Positions 51,869 through 60,415 of a stretch of DNA of 64,000 bases are shown piece by piece; position 1 is the stretch's first letter, and the number at the start of each line of letters is the position of its first letter. This DNA comes from Phormidium tenue FACHB-1052 (GTDB taxonomy: Bacteria > Cyanobacteriota > Cyanobacteriia > Phormidesmidales > Phormidesmidaceae): the NCBI RefSeq assembly GCF_014696675.1, contig NZ_JACJQN010000007.1, positions 124,001 through 188,000 of the forward strand, written 5' to 3'. The position numbers and the translations under genes are program-made. Under the pieces are notes generated by a model, which did not search any database, had not been told where the DNA came from, and saw nothing but the letters and a program-made list of their open reading frames with translations.

Positions 51869-52702
51869 CTAGCTTTGCCTTAGGTGAACTAACTCAGACC
51901 CAGGGTCAAACCCATCAGCGAGTAACCCCGCCTCGATCAATCTTCGAAGAGTCTGGTTTTTTGACTCCCCAGACTTGCTTACTGTCTCGATTCGGCGAAC
52001 CGTATCAGCGTCAAATCGAAAGCAAAGGTGACTGCCCCGTGTCCCTGCCATTCCATAGGATTGACGGGCAGAGATTTTCGATAGATTGGGATAATTGAGG
52101 CCAAGCTCAATCAGTTGGTTAACGACTTTAAGATTGTAACGGTTGTTAGGGCCATCTTTAGGAAAGTACCACCGTTCGCCGTCACTACCGTTGGCAGTAG
52201 CCCACCGATCAATAGCAGTGTCTAGGGCGGCTGTAGTCTTGCACTGCCACTGCTTCCCGCTCGGGGGAGTGGCAATAGGATAGATACTCCAATGGCTAAC
52301 AAAGGTACCTCTCTTAGCTAGCAGCTCAGAGATTTCCGCCGCCTCCTTGCCCTGCTCACGCCAAGCTATAATTTCCTGACGAGTAGCAGAGTCAAGTCCC
52401 TCTCGGCCCCCAGTATTGACAGTTAGCAGCGCCTCAATACCATGTTCCTCATAGTCGTTCAGCCACTTACTGGCACTTGACCAGGAAATGTCTACCATCT
52501 TTTGAGCAGCACTGGCACTCTTGGCAGCCCCAGTCTTTAGCAGTAGCAGAAGATTAAGACGCTTTTCGATTAAACGATTGGGCACGTCATCGCCATGCTT
52601 GTTTATAAGCTCTCGCAACTCATCAGGGGTTTCTTTTATATCGTCAGCCTTCCAGCGCCGACCCGGCGTTTTTTTAATGCCACTTTCATTTGCTGAAGTC
52701 AT
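51869..52702 (-). CDS. HTH protein with C-terminal ribbon-helix-helix-like segment
   Basis: The product has 277 residues. The N-terminal ~120 residues resemble the helix-turn-helix start of IS630-type transposases (RLIEKRLNLLLLLKTGAAKS, then MVDISWSSASKWLNDYEEHG). No DDE catalytic domain follows. Instead there is a segment rich in Trp and charged residues (ATANGSDGERWYFPKDGPNN) and a C-terminal FRFDADTVRRIETVSKSGES...TLRRLIEAGLL, which resembles a ribbon-helix-helix motif. It looks like a DNA-binding protein built from a transposase head. The ATG at 52702 is preferred over an upstream one at 52783. Confidence 0.6.
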   Translation of the reverse strand: MTSANESGIKKTPGRRWKADDIKETPDELRELINKHGDDVPNRLIEKRLNLLLLLKTGAAKSASAAQKMVDISWSSASKWLNDYEEHGIEALLTVNTGGREGLDSATRQEIIAWREQGKEAAEISELLAKRGTFVSHWSIYPIATPPSGKQWQCKTTAALDTAIDRWATANGSDGERWYFPKDGPNNRYNLKVVNQLIELGLNYPNLSKISARQSYGMAGTRGSHLCFRFDADTVRRIETVSKSGESKNQTLRRLIEAGLLADGFDPGSELVHLRQS

Positions 52703-52790
52703 AAAGGAATGTGCTACAGAAAATATCATTCGACTCTGTAACCCAGAATTCCCACGCACCAGTTGACAAACACAGCAGTTCAATCTGCAA

Positions 52791-52820
52791 CAAAAAACGC
52801 CCCAAAATTCTGGGGCGTTT
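52791..52820 (-). terminator. Intrinsic terminator of psbA
   Basis: On the minus strand AACGCCCCA pairs with TGGGGCGTT around a 6-base loop and is followed by TTTTTTG. It lies 64 bases after the psbA stop. Confidence 0.88.
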
Positions 52821-52883
52821 CATACCTTCATTCGACCTGTTCACAGGATGGGCGAGGCGCTAACCCCGCCCCAGTTTCATAAC

Positions 52884-53969
52884 CTAGCCGTTGATTACAG
52901 GAGCCTGTAGTGCAACGGGGGTGGCCTCACCGGCAGAAGCTAGGTCGAGGGGGAAGTTGTGAGCATTGCGCTCGTGCATCACTTCCATACCCAGGTTCGC
53001 CCGGTTGATCACGTCAGCCCAGGTGCCAATCACACGACCCTGTGAGTCAAGGATGGACTGGTTGAAGTTGAACCCGTTCAGGTTGAACGCCATGGTGCTG
53101 ATGCCCAAGGAGGTGAACCAGATGCCAATCACTGGCCACGCACCCAGGAAGAAGTGCAGTGAGCGAGAGTTGTTGAAGCTGGCGTATTGGAAGATGAGAC
53201 GACCGAAGTAGCCGTGGGCCGCAACGATGTTGTAGGTCTCTTCTTCTTGACCAAACTTGTAGCCGTAGTTCTGCGACTCGGTCTCGGTGGTCTCACGCAC
53301 CAGTGACGAGGTCACCAGCGAACCGTGCATGGCGGAGAACAGGGAGCCACCGAACACACCCGCCACACCCAACATGTGGAAGGGGTGCATCAGAATGTTG
53401 TGCTCAGCCTGGAACACCAGCATGAAGTTGAAGGTACCGGAGATACCCAGAGGCATGCCGTCGGAGAAGGAGCCTTGACCCAGGGGGTAAATCAGGAACA
53501 CGGCGGTCGCAGCAGACACAGGAGCGCTGTAAGCGACGCAGATCCAGGGGCGCATGCCCAGGCGGTAGGAGAGTTCCCACTGACGACCCATGTAGCAGAA
53601 GACGCCGATGAGGAAGTGGAAAATCACCAACTGGTAAGGGCCACCGTTGTACAGCCACTCATCGAGGGAAGCGGCTTCCCAGATGGGGTAGAAGTGCAGG
53701 CCAATGGCGTTAGACGAGGGCACAACCGCACCAGAGATGATGTTGTTGCCGTACATCAAAGAGCCAGCTACAGGCTCACGGATGCCGTCAATATCGACCG
53801 CTGGGGCCGCGATAAAGGCAATGACGAAGCAGATGGTTGCAGTAAGCAGCGTGGGGATCATCAGTACGCCGAACCAGCCCACATACAGGCGGTTCTCGGT
53901 GCTGGTAATCCACTGACAAAACTGCTCCCAAGCTCCCGCACTATCGCGGGCGCGAAGAGAAGTAGTCAT
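52884..53969 (-). CDS. psbA: Photosystem II reaction centre protein D1
   Basis: The product has 361 residues, the expected length for the precursor. Key residues are in place: Tyr161, Asp170, Glu189, His190, His198, His215, Ser264, His272, His332, Glu333, Asp342 and Ala344. The C-terminal extension [17 protein letters not shown] is removed after Ala344. Residue 130 is Gln, the low-light, D1:1-type form, while high-light forms carry Glu. The minus-strand ATG follows GGACTC as a possible ribosome site. The gene is isolated; other psbA copies, if any, are outside the window. Confidence 0.97.
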   Translation of the reverse strand: MTTSLRARDSAGAWEQFCQWITSTENRLYVGWFGVLMIPTLLTATICFVIAFIAAPAVDIDGIREPVAGSLMYGNNIISGAVVPSSNAIGLHFYPIWEAASLDEWLYNGGPYQLVIFHFLIGVFCYMGRQWELSYRLGMRPWICVAYSAPVSAATAVFLIYPLGQGSFSDGMPLGISGTFNFMLVFQAEHNILMHPFHMLGVAGVFGGSLFSAMHGSLVTSSLVRETTETESQNYGYKFGQEEETYNIVAAHGYFGRLIFQYASFNNSRSLHFFLGAWPVIGIWFTSLGISTMAFNLNGFNFNQSILDSQGRVIGTWADVINRANLGMEVMHERNAHNFPLDLASAGEATPVALQAPVING

Positions 53970-54175
53970 AGTAAGAGTCCAATAAATAACAACGAAAAAT
54001 GGATGATGGATGCGCCGCTAGAGGCCAAGTCCAGAAGTAAAAGATATCTGCGGGAAACTAAAGTCCCGAACTGGACTTGGTTAGAGTGACTCACCCATAT
54101 GCAGTGTAAAGTTTCTCTTTTCTACAGAAAATGCTGAGAAAAGAAAGTTTATTTCGTTGCACAAAAGTAAATAAC

Positions 54176-54616
<441 letters not shown>

Positions 54617-56131
54617 TTAGTTACAGGCTTTCTGCGCTAGTGGTTTGACGGTGGGGCTATGGAGAATCTGGCCGTCGCAGCTAAAGCGGGAGCCGTGGCA
54701 GGGGCAATCCCAGCTTTTCTCAGCCTGGTTCCAGGCAACGATGCAGCCTAGGTGGGGGCACACAGCAGAAACGGTGTGCAGCTGACCGTTGTCGTCGCGG
54801 TAGGCGGCGACTTTGGCCCCTTTGTGGGTGACGAGTTTGCCTTCTCCAGAGGTGACGCTATCGGTGGAATCAAACAGGCCTTTGAAGCGATCGCCCACCC
54901 AGTGCGACCCGACATCCAGATTTTGCTGAACTGAGGTCTTGGTGACTAAGGGCGTTGGGCGGGTGGCGTCGTAGAGGTCTGCCCAGGGATGCTTCTGACC
55001 CAAAATGGCGTCAGAGAGTACCATGCCTGCAATGACTGACTTGGTCATGCCCCAGAGGCTAAAGCCAGTGGCGACGTAGGTGTGCTGGTGGGCTAGGGTG
55101 AGCTTGCCAATGTAGGGCAGCTGGTCGAAGGATTTATAGTCTTGGCTTGACCAGCGATAGGCGGGTTCGACCCCAAAGTGGTGGCGCAAAAAGTCTTCTA
55201 AACGCTGGTAGCGTTCGTCGGTGGCATTGTCTTGGCCAACTTTGTGGCCCTCACCGCCGACTAGCAGCAGCAGCCTGCCGTCGTCGGTAGGGGCAGTGCG
55301 AATGGAGCGGTAGCCCTCGCCTACGCCAATGTACATGCCCTGGGGTGCGCGGTTAGCGTCGATGTGCCCCCCAACTAGGTAAGACCGCTGGGGATAGCTC
55401 TTGGCAAAGAAAAGCCCAATATCCAGGATGGACGGGTTGGTGGCAACTACCACGTCTTGAGCGATCACCGTAGGCCCGTTTTGGGTGATTACACGGCAGG
55501 GGTCTTCGTCTTTAACGGTATTTACTCGGGTTTGCTCAAAGACATAGCTGCCGTTACCGGGTAGGGTGGCTGCGATCGCCAGCATGAACTTGTGCGGGTG
55601 AAACTGCGCCTGATCAGGCAGCATGACGGCCCCAGTCACCGACAGGGGCAGGTCTACGCTCTCAACAAAGGTAACGGGAAGACCTAAACTCTGGGCCGCT
55701 TCTAGTTCATCTTTGATCTGTTCGAGCCCCGCTTGATCGGTGGCGAAGGTGTAATTGGCTTTACGTTCAAAGTCGCAGTCGATGTTTTCAGCGGCGATTA
55801 ACTCGGCTAGGCGGGCGATCGCGGCCTGGTTTGATGCTCCATAGAGCCGTGCTTTCTCGGTGCCGTGCTGGGCAACCAGATCGGCATAGATTAGCTGTTG
55901 CAGGGCAGATACTTTGGCGGTGGTGTGGCCCGATGTGCCTTGGCCGATGCGATCGGCTTCAATCAGTGCCACAGTCTTTCCAGCCTGCTTGAGCAGCTTA
56001 GCGGTGATTACCCCCGCTAGTCCAGCGCCCACAATGGCTACATCCACCGTCACATCCTGGTTCAGAGCCGGGTAAGTAGAAGGCAATGTCGAATCAATCC
56101 AGTAAGAAACATGCCTTCCGGGGCGAGTCAT
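54617..56131 (-). CDS. FAD-dependent oxidoreductase with C-terminal Rieske domain
   Basis: The product has 504 residues. The N-terminal DAO-type domain starts VDVAIVGAGLAGVITAKLLK and has LIEADRIGQGTSGHTTAKVS. Near the C-terminus lies a Rieske [2Fe-2S] site, CPHLGC and CPCHGS (Cys-His ligand pairs) at about 460-485. The combination is known in bacteria, cyanobacteria included, but the substrate is not. It is preceded by a MarR gene region that is transcribed in the same direction. Confidence 0.9.
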   Translation of the reverse strand: MTRPGRHVSYWIDSTLPSTYPALNQDVTVDVAIVGAGLAGVITAKLLKQAGKTVALIEADRIGQGTSGHTTAKVSALQQLIYADLVAQHGTEKARLYGASNQAAIARLAELIAAENIDCDFERKANYTFATDQAGLEQIKDELEAAQSLGLPVTFVESVDLPLSVTGAVMLPDQAQFHPHKFMLAIAATLPGNGSYVFEQTRVNTVKDEDPCRVITQNGPTVIAQDVVVATNPSILDIGLFFAKSYPQRSYLVGGHIDANRAPQGMYIGVGEGYRSIRTAPTDDGRLLLLVGGEGHKVGQDNATDERYQRLEDFLRHHFGVEPAYRWSSQDYKSFDQLPYIGKLTLAHQHTYVATGFSLWGMTKSVIAGMVLSDAILGQKHPWADLYDATRPTPLVTKTSVQQNLDVGSHWVGDRFKGLFDSTDSVTSGEGKLVTHKGAKVAAYRDDNGQLHTVSAVCPHLGCIVAWNQAEKSWDCPCHGSRFSCDGQILHSPTVKPLAQKACN

Positions 56132-56286
56132 AACAGAAAACCAGGATTGGGGAGATCACTGATCTTCTTAGACTTCGGTGTTATGCCCCTCATTCCCAGG
56201 GGGTAGATCAGACTGCGCCTGTTAACAGATGACTCCATCCTTTGACCGAGGCGATTAGAAGCGTATGACGAATCAGCAACCCACCG

Positions 56287-56733
56287 CTAAAACGCCTGTC
56301 GCAACTGTCCTAGCAGCACCCGTAACTGCTCCAGATTGTCCGCATCTAAATGCTCAAAACGCGCTTTCAGGTGAGCAACATGGGCTGGAAACACATTTTC
56401 AAAGACCCGGTTTCCCTCAGGCGTTAGCTGCACAATGACGCTGCGCCGATTGTCTGCGGGGGTCGATCGCTGCACTAGCTGCTTCTGCACTAAGCGATCG
56501 ACCACCCCGGTCAGAGTACCCTTCGTGATCAGCGTTTTTTCGCCAATGTCGCCCATGGTCATGCCCTGGGTGTTACCCAGGGTAGCAATGACATCAAACT
56601 GGGCAGGAGTCAGGTCAAACTGCCGCACATGGGCGTTAGAGTAGGCCGAAAACGCCTGGTAGGACCGCGCCAGCTCCCGGATCACCGCAATAAAAGGCTC
56701 CTGAGCGGCTTGAGCAGGGGAAGCAGAGGCCAT
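56287..56733 (-). CDS. MarR-family transcriptional regulator
   Basis: The product has 148 residues. The winged-helix core reads FDLTPAQFDVIATLGNTQGM, GDIGEKTLITKGTLTGVVDR and then LVQKQLVQRSTPADNRRSVI with the wing. The regulator responds to small ligands, usually lipophilic compounds. It starts 36 bases after the stop of the apocarotenoid oxygenase on the same strand, with a palindromic operator candidate in between. Confidence 0.92.
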   Translation of the reverse strand: MASASPAQAAQEPFIAVIRELARSYQAFSAYSNAHVRQFDLTPAQFDVIATLGNTQGMTMGDIGEKTLITKGTLTGVVDRLVQKQLVQRSTPADNRRSVIVQLTPEGNRVFENVFPAHVAHLKARFEHLDADNLEQLRVLLGQLRQAF

Positions 56734-56759
56734 CGGCAGTAACCCATACAGTTCTAATT

Positions 56760-56775
56760 AGGTTAATTCTAACCT
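56760..56775. promoter_or_regulatory. Palindromic MarR operator candidate
   Basis: AGGTTAATTCTAACCT is a 6-4-6 palindrome (AGGTTA/TAACCT). It covers the stop codon of the oxygenase gene (56769-56771) and lies 27 bases before the MarR start, the right place for autoregulation. Confidence 0.6.
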
Positions 56776-58259
56776 TGAGCTTCCTCTGAACTGTGGTCTG
56801 GGCCAAAGTAGTGGGGCACAAAGTTGCCGTGCAGACCGTAGGGGACGTGGTGGGGCAGCTTGAGCCGGGCCATAGGGCCAGCGGCAATGTCGCGCCCCTC
56901 TAAAATCACCAGGTCAGAGCAGCCGCGCTCGGCGTTATACATCAGCACCAGCACCCAGCCGTCATCGTCCCCCCGGCCCTGGGGGCGGGGCACAAACAGC
57001 GGCTCACCCATAAACCCGCGCGGGGCAGCGCTCCATAGCTGGGTTTCACCTGTGTGGGTATCGAGCTTGAGCAGGGCTTGCAGCGGTGCGTTGCCCTTAG
57101 ACCCATGGGCTGTCCCTATAAATAGATGTCGGTAGGGCTGCCCCACAGCGTCGGGGTGCAGGGTGGGAAATTCCACACAGCGGGAAACCAGTGTGTCGAC
57201 CTGGGTAGTACCTGCCGCCACATCCACTGTAAAGCGCCAGAGCTGCCCAGCCGGCACATGGTCAAAGTCAACCTCAAGAAAGTCGCTGCCGTCTAGAGAG
57301 GGGAAATTTTCGTAGCAGACGGAGTCGATCACCACCTGACCGTTTTGTTCAAAGGCATTGGCATGGTGAAACACAAAGCAAGGATCGGTCTCTATCACCT
57401 GCATAGGGTCGCCATTGCGGGGCACCAGCAGAATTTTGGTGGGCTGCTTGGGGTTGAAGCTAATGCATTCTGCCGCCCCTTTGAACCCGAGCAAGAAGGG
57501 CACTGGCCCAAAGCTCACCGGGTTTTGGAAGAAGATGGCGTAGTTGGGGGTCAGAGCAAAGTCGTGGATGAACGCGAAGCCAGGAATGCTGTGGCTGTGC
57601 TGACTGAGGGCATTGCCCTGGGCGTCGAGTTCGTAGAGGGTAATGGTGCTAGAAAGGCCGGTTTTAACCGAGAAACCCACCAGCCTCTGGTCGCCGTGGT
57701 GGCCAGGGTCAAGTTTAGGGTGGGCCGTGAAGGAGCCACCGGGGGCAATCAGGCCGTTCAGGTAGTCCAGCCCCAGGGTGTCGAGGGTAGCGGGATCTAG
57801 CCGATGGGGTTCGGCGGCTTCCCACAGGGCCAGCAGCTTGTCGGCCCAGTAGACAATGTTAGTGTTGGCGATGTTCTTCAGCTTCAGGTCAAAGGCGTTG
57901 GCCAAGGGGCCACCGGGCTTTTGGGTGCCAAAAACGCCTCTGTAAAGCGGTTTTTGGGCCTGCTGCTCGGCTACGTAGCCCGCCGTGCGCACAAAGCGGT
58001 TGCGAAAGTAGGCCCGTCCATTCTGAATGGCGATGCTGCTGATCATGCCGTCGCCATCGAAGGGGTGCTTGACGGGGTGGCCGTGGACATCGAGCAGGCC
58101 AGGGCCATTGCGAAATAAAGTGCCCTCTAGATCGGCGGGAATGGTGCCCTCGATGTCGTCGATCCAGTAGCTGTACTCGTGGGGTTGGGAGCGGTAGCCG
58201 CTGCCCCAGTCTTCGACAGAAAAGGTGGCGGCGGTGGGACGGGGTTGGGTCGCGGTCAT
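56769..58259 (-). CDS. Carotenoid cleavage oxygenase, ACO/Diox1 type
   Basis: The product has 496 residues of the retinal-pigment-epithelium/CCD family. The four iron-binding His are visible in SFTAHPKLDPG, FAFIHDFALTPNYAIF, CFVFHHANAFEQNGQVVIDS and VPYGLHGNFVPHYFG. The N-terminal EGTLFRNGPGLLDVHGHPVK is typical of the cyanobacterial apocarotenoid-15,15'-oxygenase that makes retinal from apocarotenals. The next gene downstream is a MarR regulator, a possible sensor of an apocarotenoid. Confidence 0.93.
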   Translation of the reverse strand: MTATQPRPTAATFSVEDWGSGYRSQPHEYSYWIDDIEGTIPADLEGTLFRNGPGLLDVHGHPVKHPFDGDGMISSIAIQNGRAYFRNRFVRTAGYVAEQQAQKPLYRGVFGTQKPGGPLANAFDLKLKNIANTNIVYWADKLLALWEAAEPHRLDPATLDTLGLDYLNGLIAPGGSFTAHPKLDPGHHGDQRLVGFSVKTGLSSTITLYELDAQGNALSQHSHSIPGFAFIHDFALTPNYAIFFQNPVSFGPVPFLLGFKGAAECISFNPKQPTKILLVPRNGDPMQVIETDPCFVFHHANAFEQNGQVVIDSVCYENFPSLDGSDFLEVDFDHVPAGQLWRFTVDVAAGTTQVDTLVSRCVEFPTLHPDAVGQPYRHLFIGTAHGSKGNAPLQALLKLDTHTGETQLWSAAPRGFMGEPLFVPRPQGRGDDDGWVLVLMYNAERGCSDLVILEGRDIAAGPMARLKLPHHVPYGLHGNFVPHYFGPDHSSEEAQG

Positions 58260-58375
58260 GGTGGGGTAGTTAGGAAAGTAAAGGAGACGGAGAAAATAAG
58301 GCGGTAAAGGAGCTGGGGAAAAAACTGTGGAAAACTTTAGGGTTCATTCGCGCAGCGATGCAACATGTCTATCGA

Positions 58376-59827
58376 TCACTCTTGTTTCGCGTAACGTTCT
58401 GATCCAGAATCGCCCACGGTTACTGGGTGCTCGGTTACATGGGTTGAGAATAAACTGGTTGAACCCACGGGGGGTTCTGCCGGGGGAAGGGTTTCGGCGT
58501 GTTCTTCGTTGCGATCGCCCACTCCCTGGGATGAGGTATTGGGCAGCAAAAACAGCAGGGGCAAGGGCAGCAGCGTGGTGAGATTGGTGATCAGTACCAG
58601 TTCCCACAGGTTGTCGAAGTTGGTTTCGGTGACGCTAAGCCAGTGGGTCAGCACCGCTCCCAGTTCGTGGGAGAGCAGCCCGGCTAAATTCACCACCGAC
58701 ATCAGCAGCGCAAATAGGGTGGCCTCTACGCCGGGGGGGCAGAGCCGCGCCGAGAGCACCAGCACCGGCATGAAGGCAATTTCGCCCATCACGGTGAGCA
58801 CTAAACTGTCGCCGAGGCTAAACCACTCGTCGCCAATGCCCAGGTTGCGGTTGGCGTGGGTAACCAGCAGCAGCATGCTCATGCCGAGCACGCTGGAAAG
58901 CACCGTAGACCAAGCAAAAATGGTGCGAAAGGGCACTGTGCGCAAAAACCGCTGAAAGACCCAGATACCCAGGAGGGCGGCCAGACTAGTGACTAATCGC
59001 ACCCGCCCCAAAAACTCGGGCTGAAAGCCTAAATCGTTGGTCGTGAAGAAAAAGAAGGCGGCATCAGCGGTGGGAGTAGCCTGCCAGAGAAATAAGAATA
59101 GAGCAGGCATCCAGATCGCCCGCTGGCGAACGGCCTGCCAGAGCTGTTTGACCTGGTTACCCACCACCGCCCAGCTAGGAGAATCGACTGGGTCTTCGAT
59201 GATCAGCACCGCGACTAGCGACACAATCAGCGGAAAAGTGGCGGTGATGCCAAATACGGCGCGGGTGCTGATGTGCTGAAGCAGCGCGCCGCCTAAATAA
59301 GCGGTGAGAACTCCCCCTACCGCCGAGGTACCCCAGGCGAGGGATTGCAGCGTGCCAGCGTTGCCGAGGGATTCGCCCCTCGCCCGCTCTACCACAAGAG
59401 AATCCACAATTACGTCGCTAACGGCAACGGAGAGGGAACTGAGGGTGATGGCTGCGATCGCCGCCCATCCCGTCTGCACCACCGTAGCTAGCGCTAGCCA
59501 CGCTCCCGCACCCAACAGTCCAGAAAGGATCAGGTAGGGCCGCCGTCGATAGCCGAAGATCGGCAGTCCATCCGACAGCAGGCCAAACACGGGCTTAATC
59601 GTCCAGGGCAGAGTGGCGATACCGCTGAGGGCAGCTACCTCGGCAGGGGTTAGGCCTAGGTCATCTTTGAGAAAAAAGCTCACCGCTAGCCGCGCCAGGC
59701 CCAAGATGCCCTGTACGAAGTACACCAGCAAAATGGCAGCCAGTTCTGAGGTTAGAGGCTGGCCCAGCAGAAGGCGCTGCTCCACAAAACCCTTGATGCC
59801 GCTAGAAGTGGGGGAAGAAGCCGTCAT
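58376..59827 (-). CDS. Folate/biopterin transporter (FBT) family, BT1
   Basis: The product has 483 residues with about twelve membrane segments. GLARLAVSFFLKDDLGLTPA, ALSGIATLPWTIKPVFGLLS, GYRRRPYLILSGLLG and VSDVIVDSLVVERARGESLG are the family blocks. The cyanobacterial member slr0642 transports folates. The C-terminal 40 residues are polar and variable. The gene is on the same strand as the apocarotenoid oxygenase, with 116 bases between them. Confidence 0.9.
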   Translation of the reverse strand: MTASSPTSSGIKGFVEQRLLLGQPLTSELAAILLVYFVQGILGLARLAVSFFLKDDLGLTPAEVAALSGIATLPWTIKPVFGLLSDGLPIFGYRRRPYLILSGLLGAGAWLALATVVQTGWAAIAAITLSSLSVAVSDVIVDSLVVERARGESLGNAGTLQSLAWGTSAVGGVLTAYLGGALLQHISTRAVFGITATFPLIVSLVAVLIIEDPVDSPSWAVVGNQVKQLWQAVRQRAIWMPALFLFLWQATPTADAAFFFFTTNDLGFQPEFLGRVRLVTSLAALLGIWVFQRFLRTVPFRTIFAWSTVLSSVLGMSMLLLVTHANRNLGIGDEWFSLGDSLVLTVMGEIAFMPVLVLSARLCPPGVEATLFALLMSVVNLAGLLSHELGAVLTHWLSVTETNFDNLWELVLITNLTTLLPLPLLFLLPNTSSQGVGDRNEEHAETLPPAEPPVGSTSLFSTHVTEHPVTVGDSGSERYAKQE

Positions 59828-60415
59828 GAATAAATCAGTCTTGCTAAATAATCGTGCTGAAATTTGTTAAGAAATGTCAATGGTTTTCCCCATGATAACC
59901 CGCTGGTTGCGGGTGGGTAGGGTGGTAGGCGTTCCTAGCAGGTTGAGCAATGGGGCGAAAACCCGGTGCAGCAGCAACCTGAATGGAGCCACGATGTGCC
60001 TTGGCGCAGCCTTCGGCAGGAACCTTTTGGTTAGGAAATAAACGGCACAGATGAGACAACAGAGAAAACTTTGTCGAATGATTTTTAGGGAAATTGCCAG
60101 ACATAGGCTGTGAGGTCTGAGTTAGCCCATGCTGTCGGTTGGTTTGCAGCGTCTAGCGTCACACGGCTATTTCGAGCTGTTAAAGTAGCTGACTTTTCGC
60201 CATATTTGGGGATTTGGAGCCAATATTTGCCTTTAGCTGTCGCTGGCCCTCGACCATTGACTCCCCTGACGAATGCTGCAATAGTTGAGCGTAATTCTCG
60301 GGTACGCACCAAATCTGGGTCAATCAACGGGTTTTGCGAGACAGCATTCGCCTGTTGTGCCTATGGACTTGGTACATTTGCCTAGCCTCCCGTTCTTTGC
60401 CTCCCCCGCCAAGCG
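59828..60415. other. Gap with a gene remnant
   Basis: This 588-base spacer contains a C-terminal gene remnant (60085-60360, minus). Around 59895-59935 there are short G/T-rich stretches but no perfect hairpin. I see no RNA gene or repeat in the remainder. Confidence 0.4.
60085..60360 (-). pseudogene. Probable C-terminal gene remnant
   Basis: The minus-strand frame is open from 60360 to the stop at 60085 but has no ATG; a TTG at 60327 is the only start candidate. The translation looks natural: PLIDPDLVRTRELRSTIAAF, GKYWLQIPKYGEKSATLTAR and NSDLTAYVWQFP. It resembles the C-terminal end of a secreted or pilin-like protein, but I do not recognise the parent. It is most likely a decayed gene. Confidence 0.3.
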
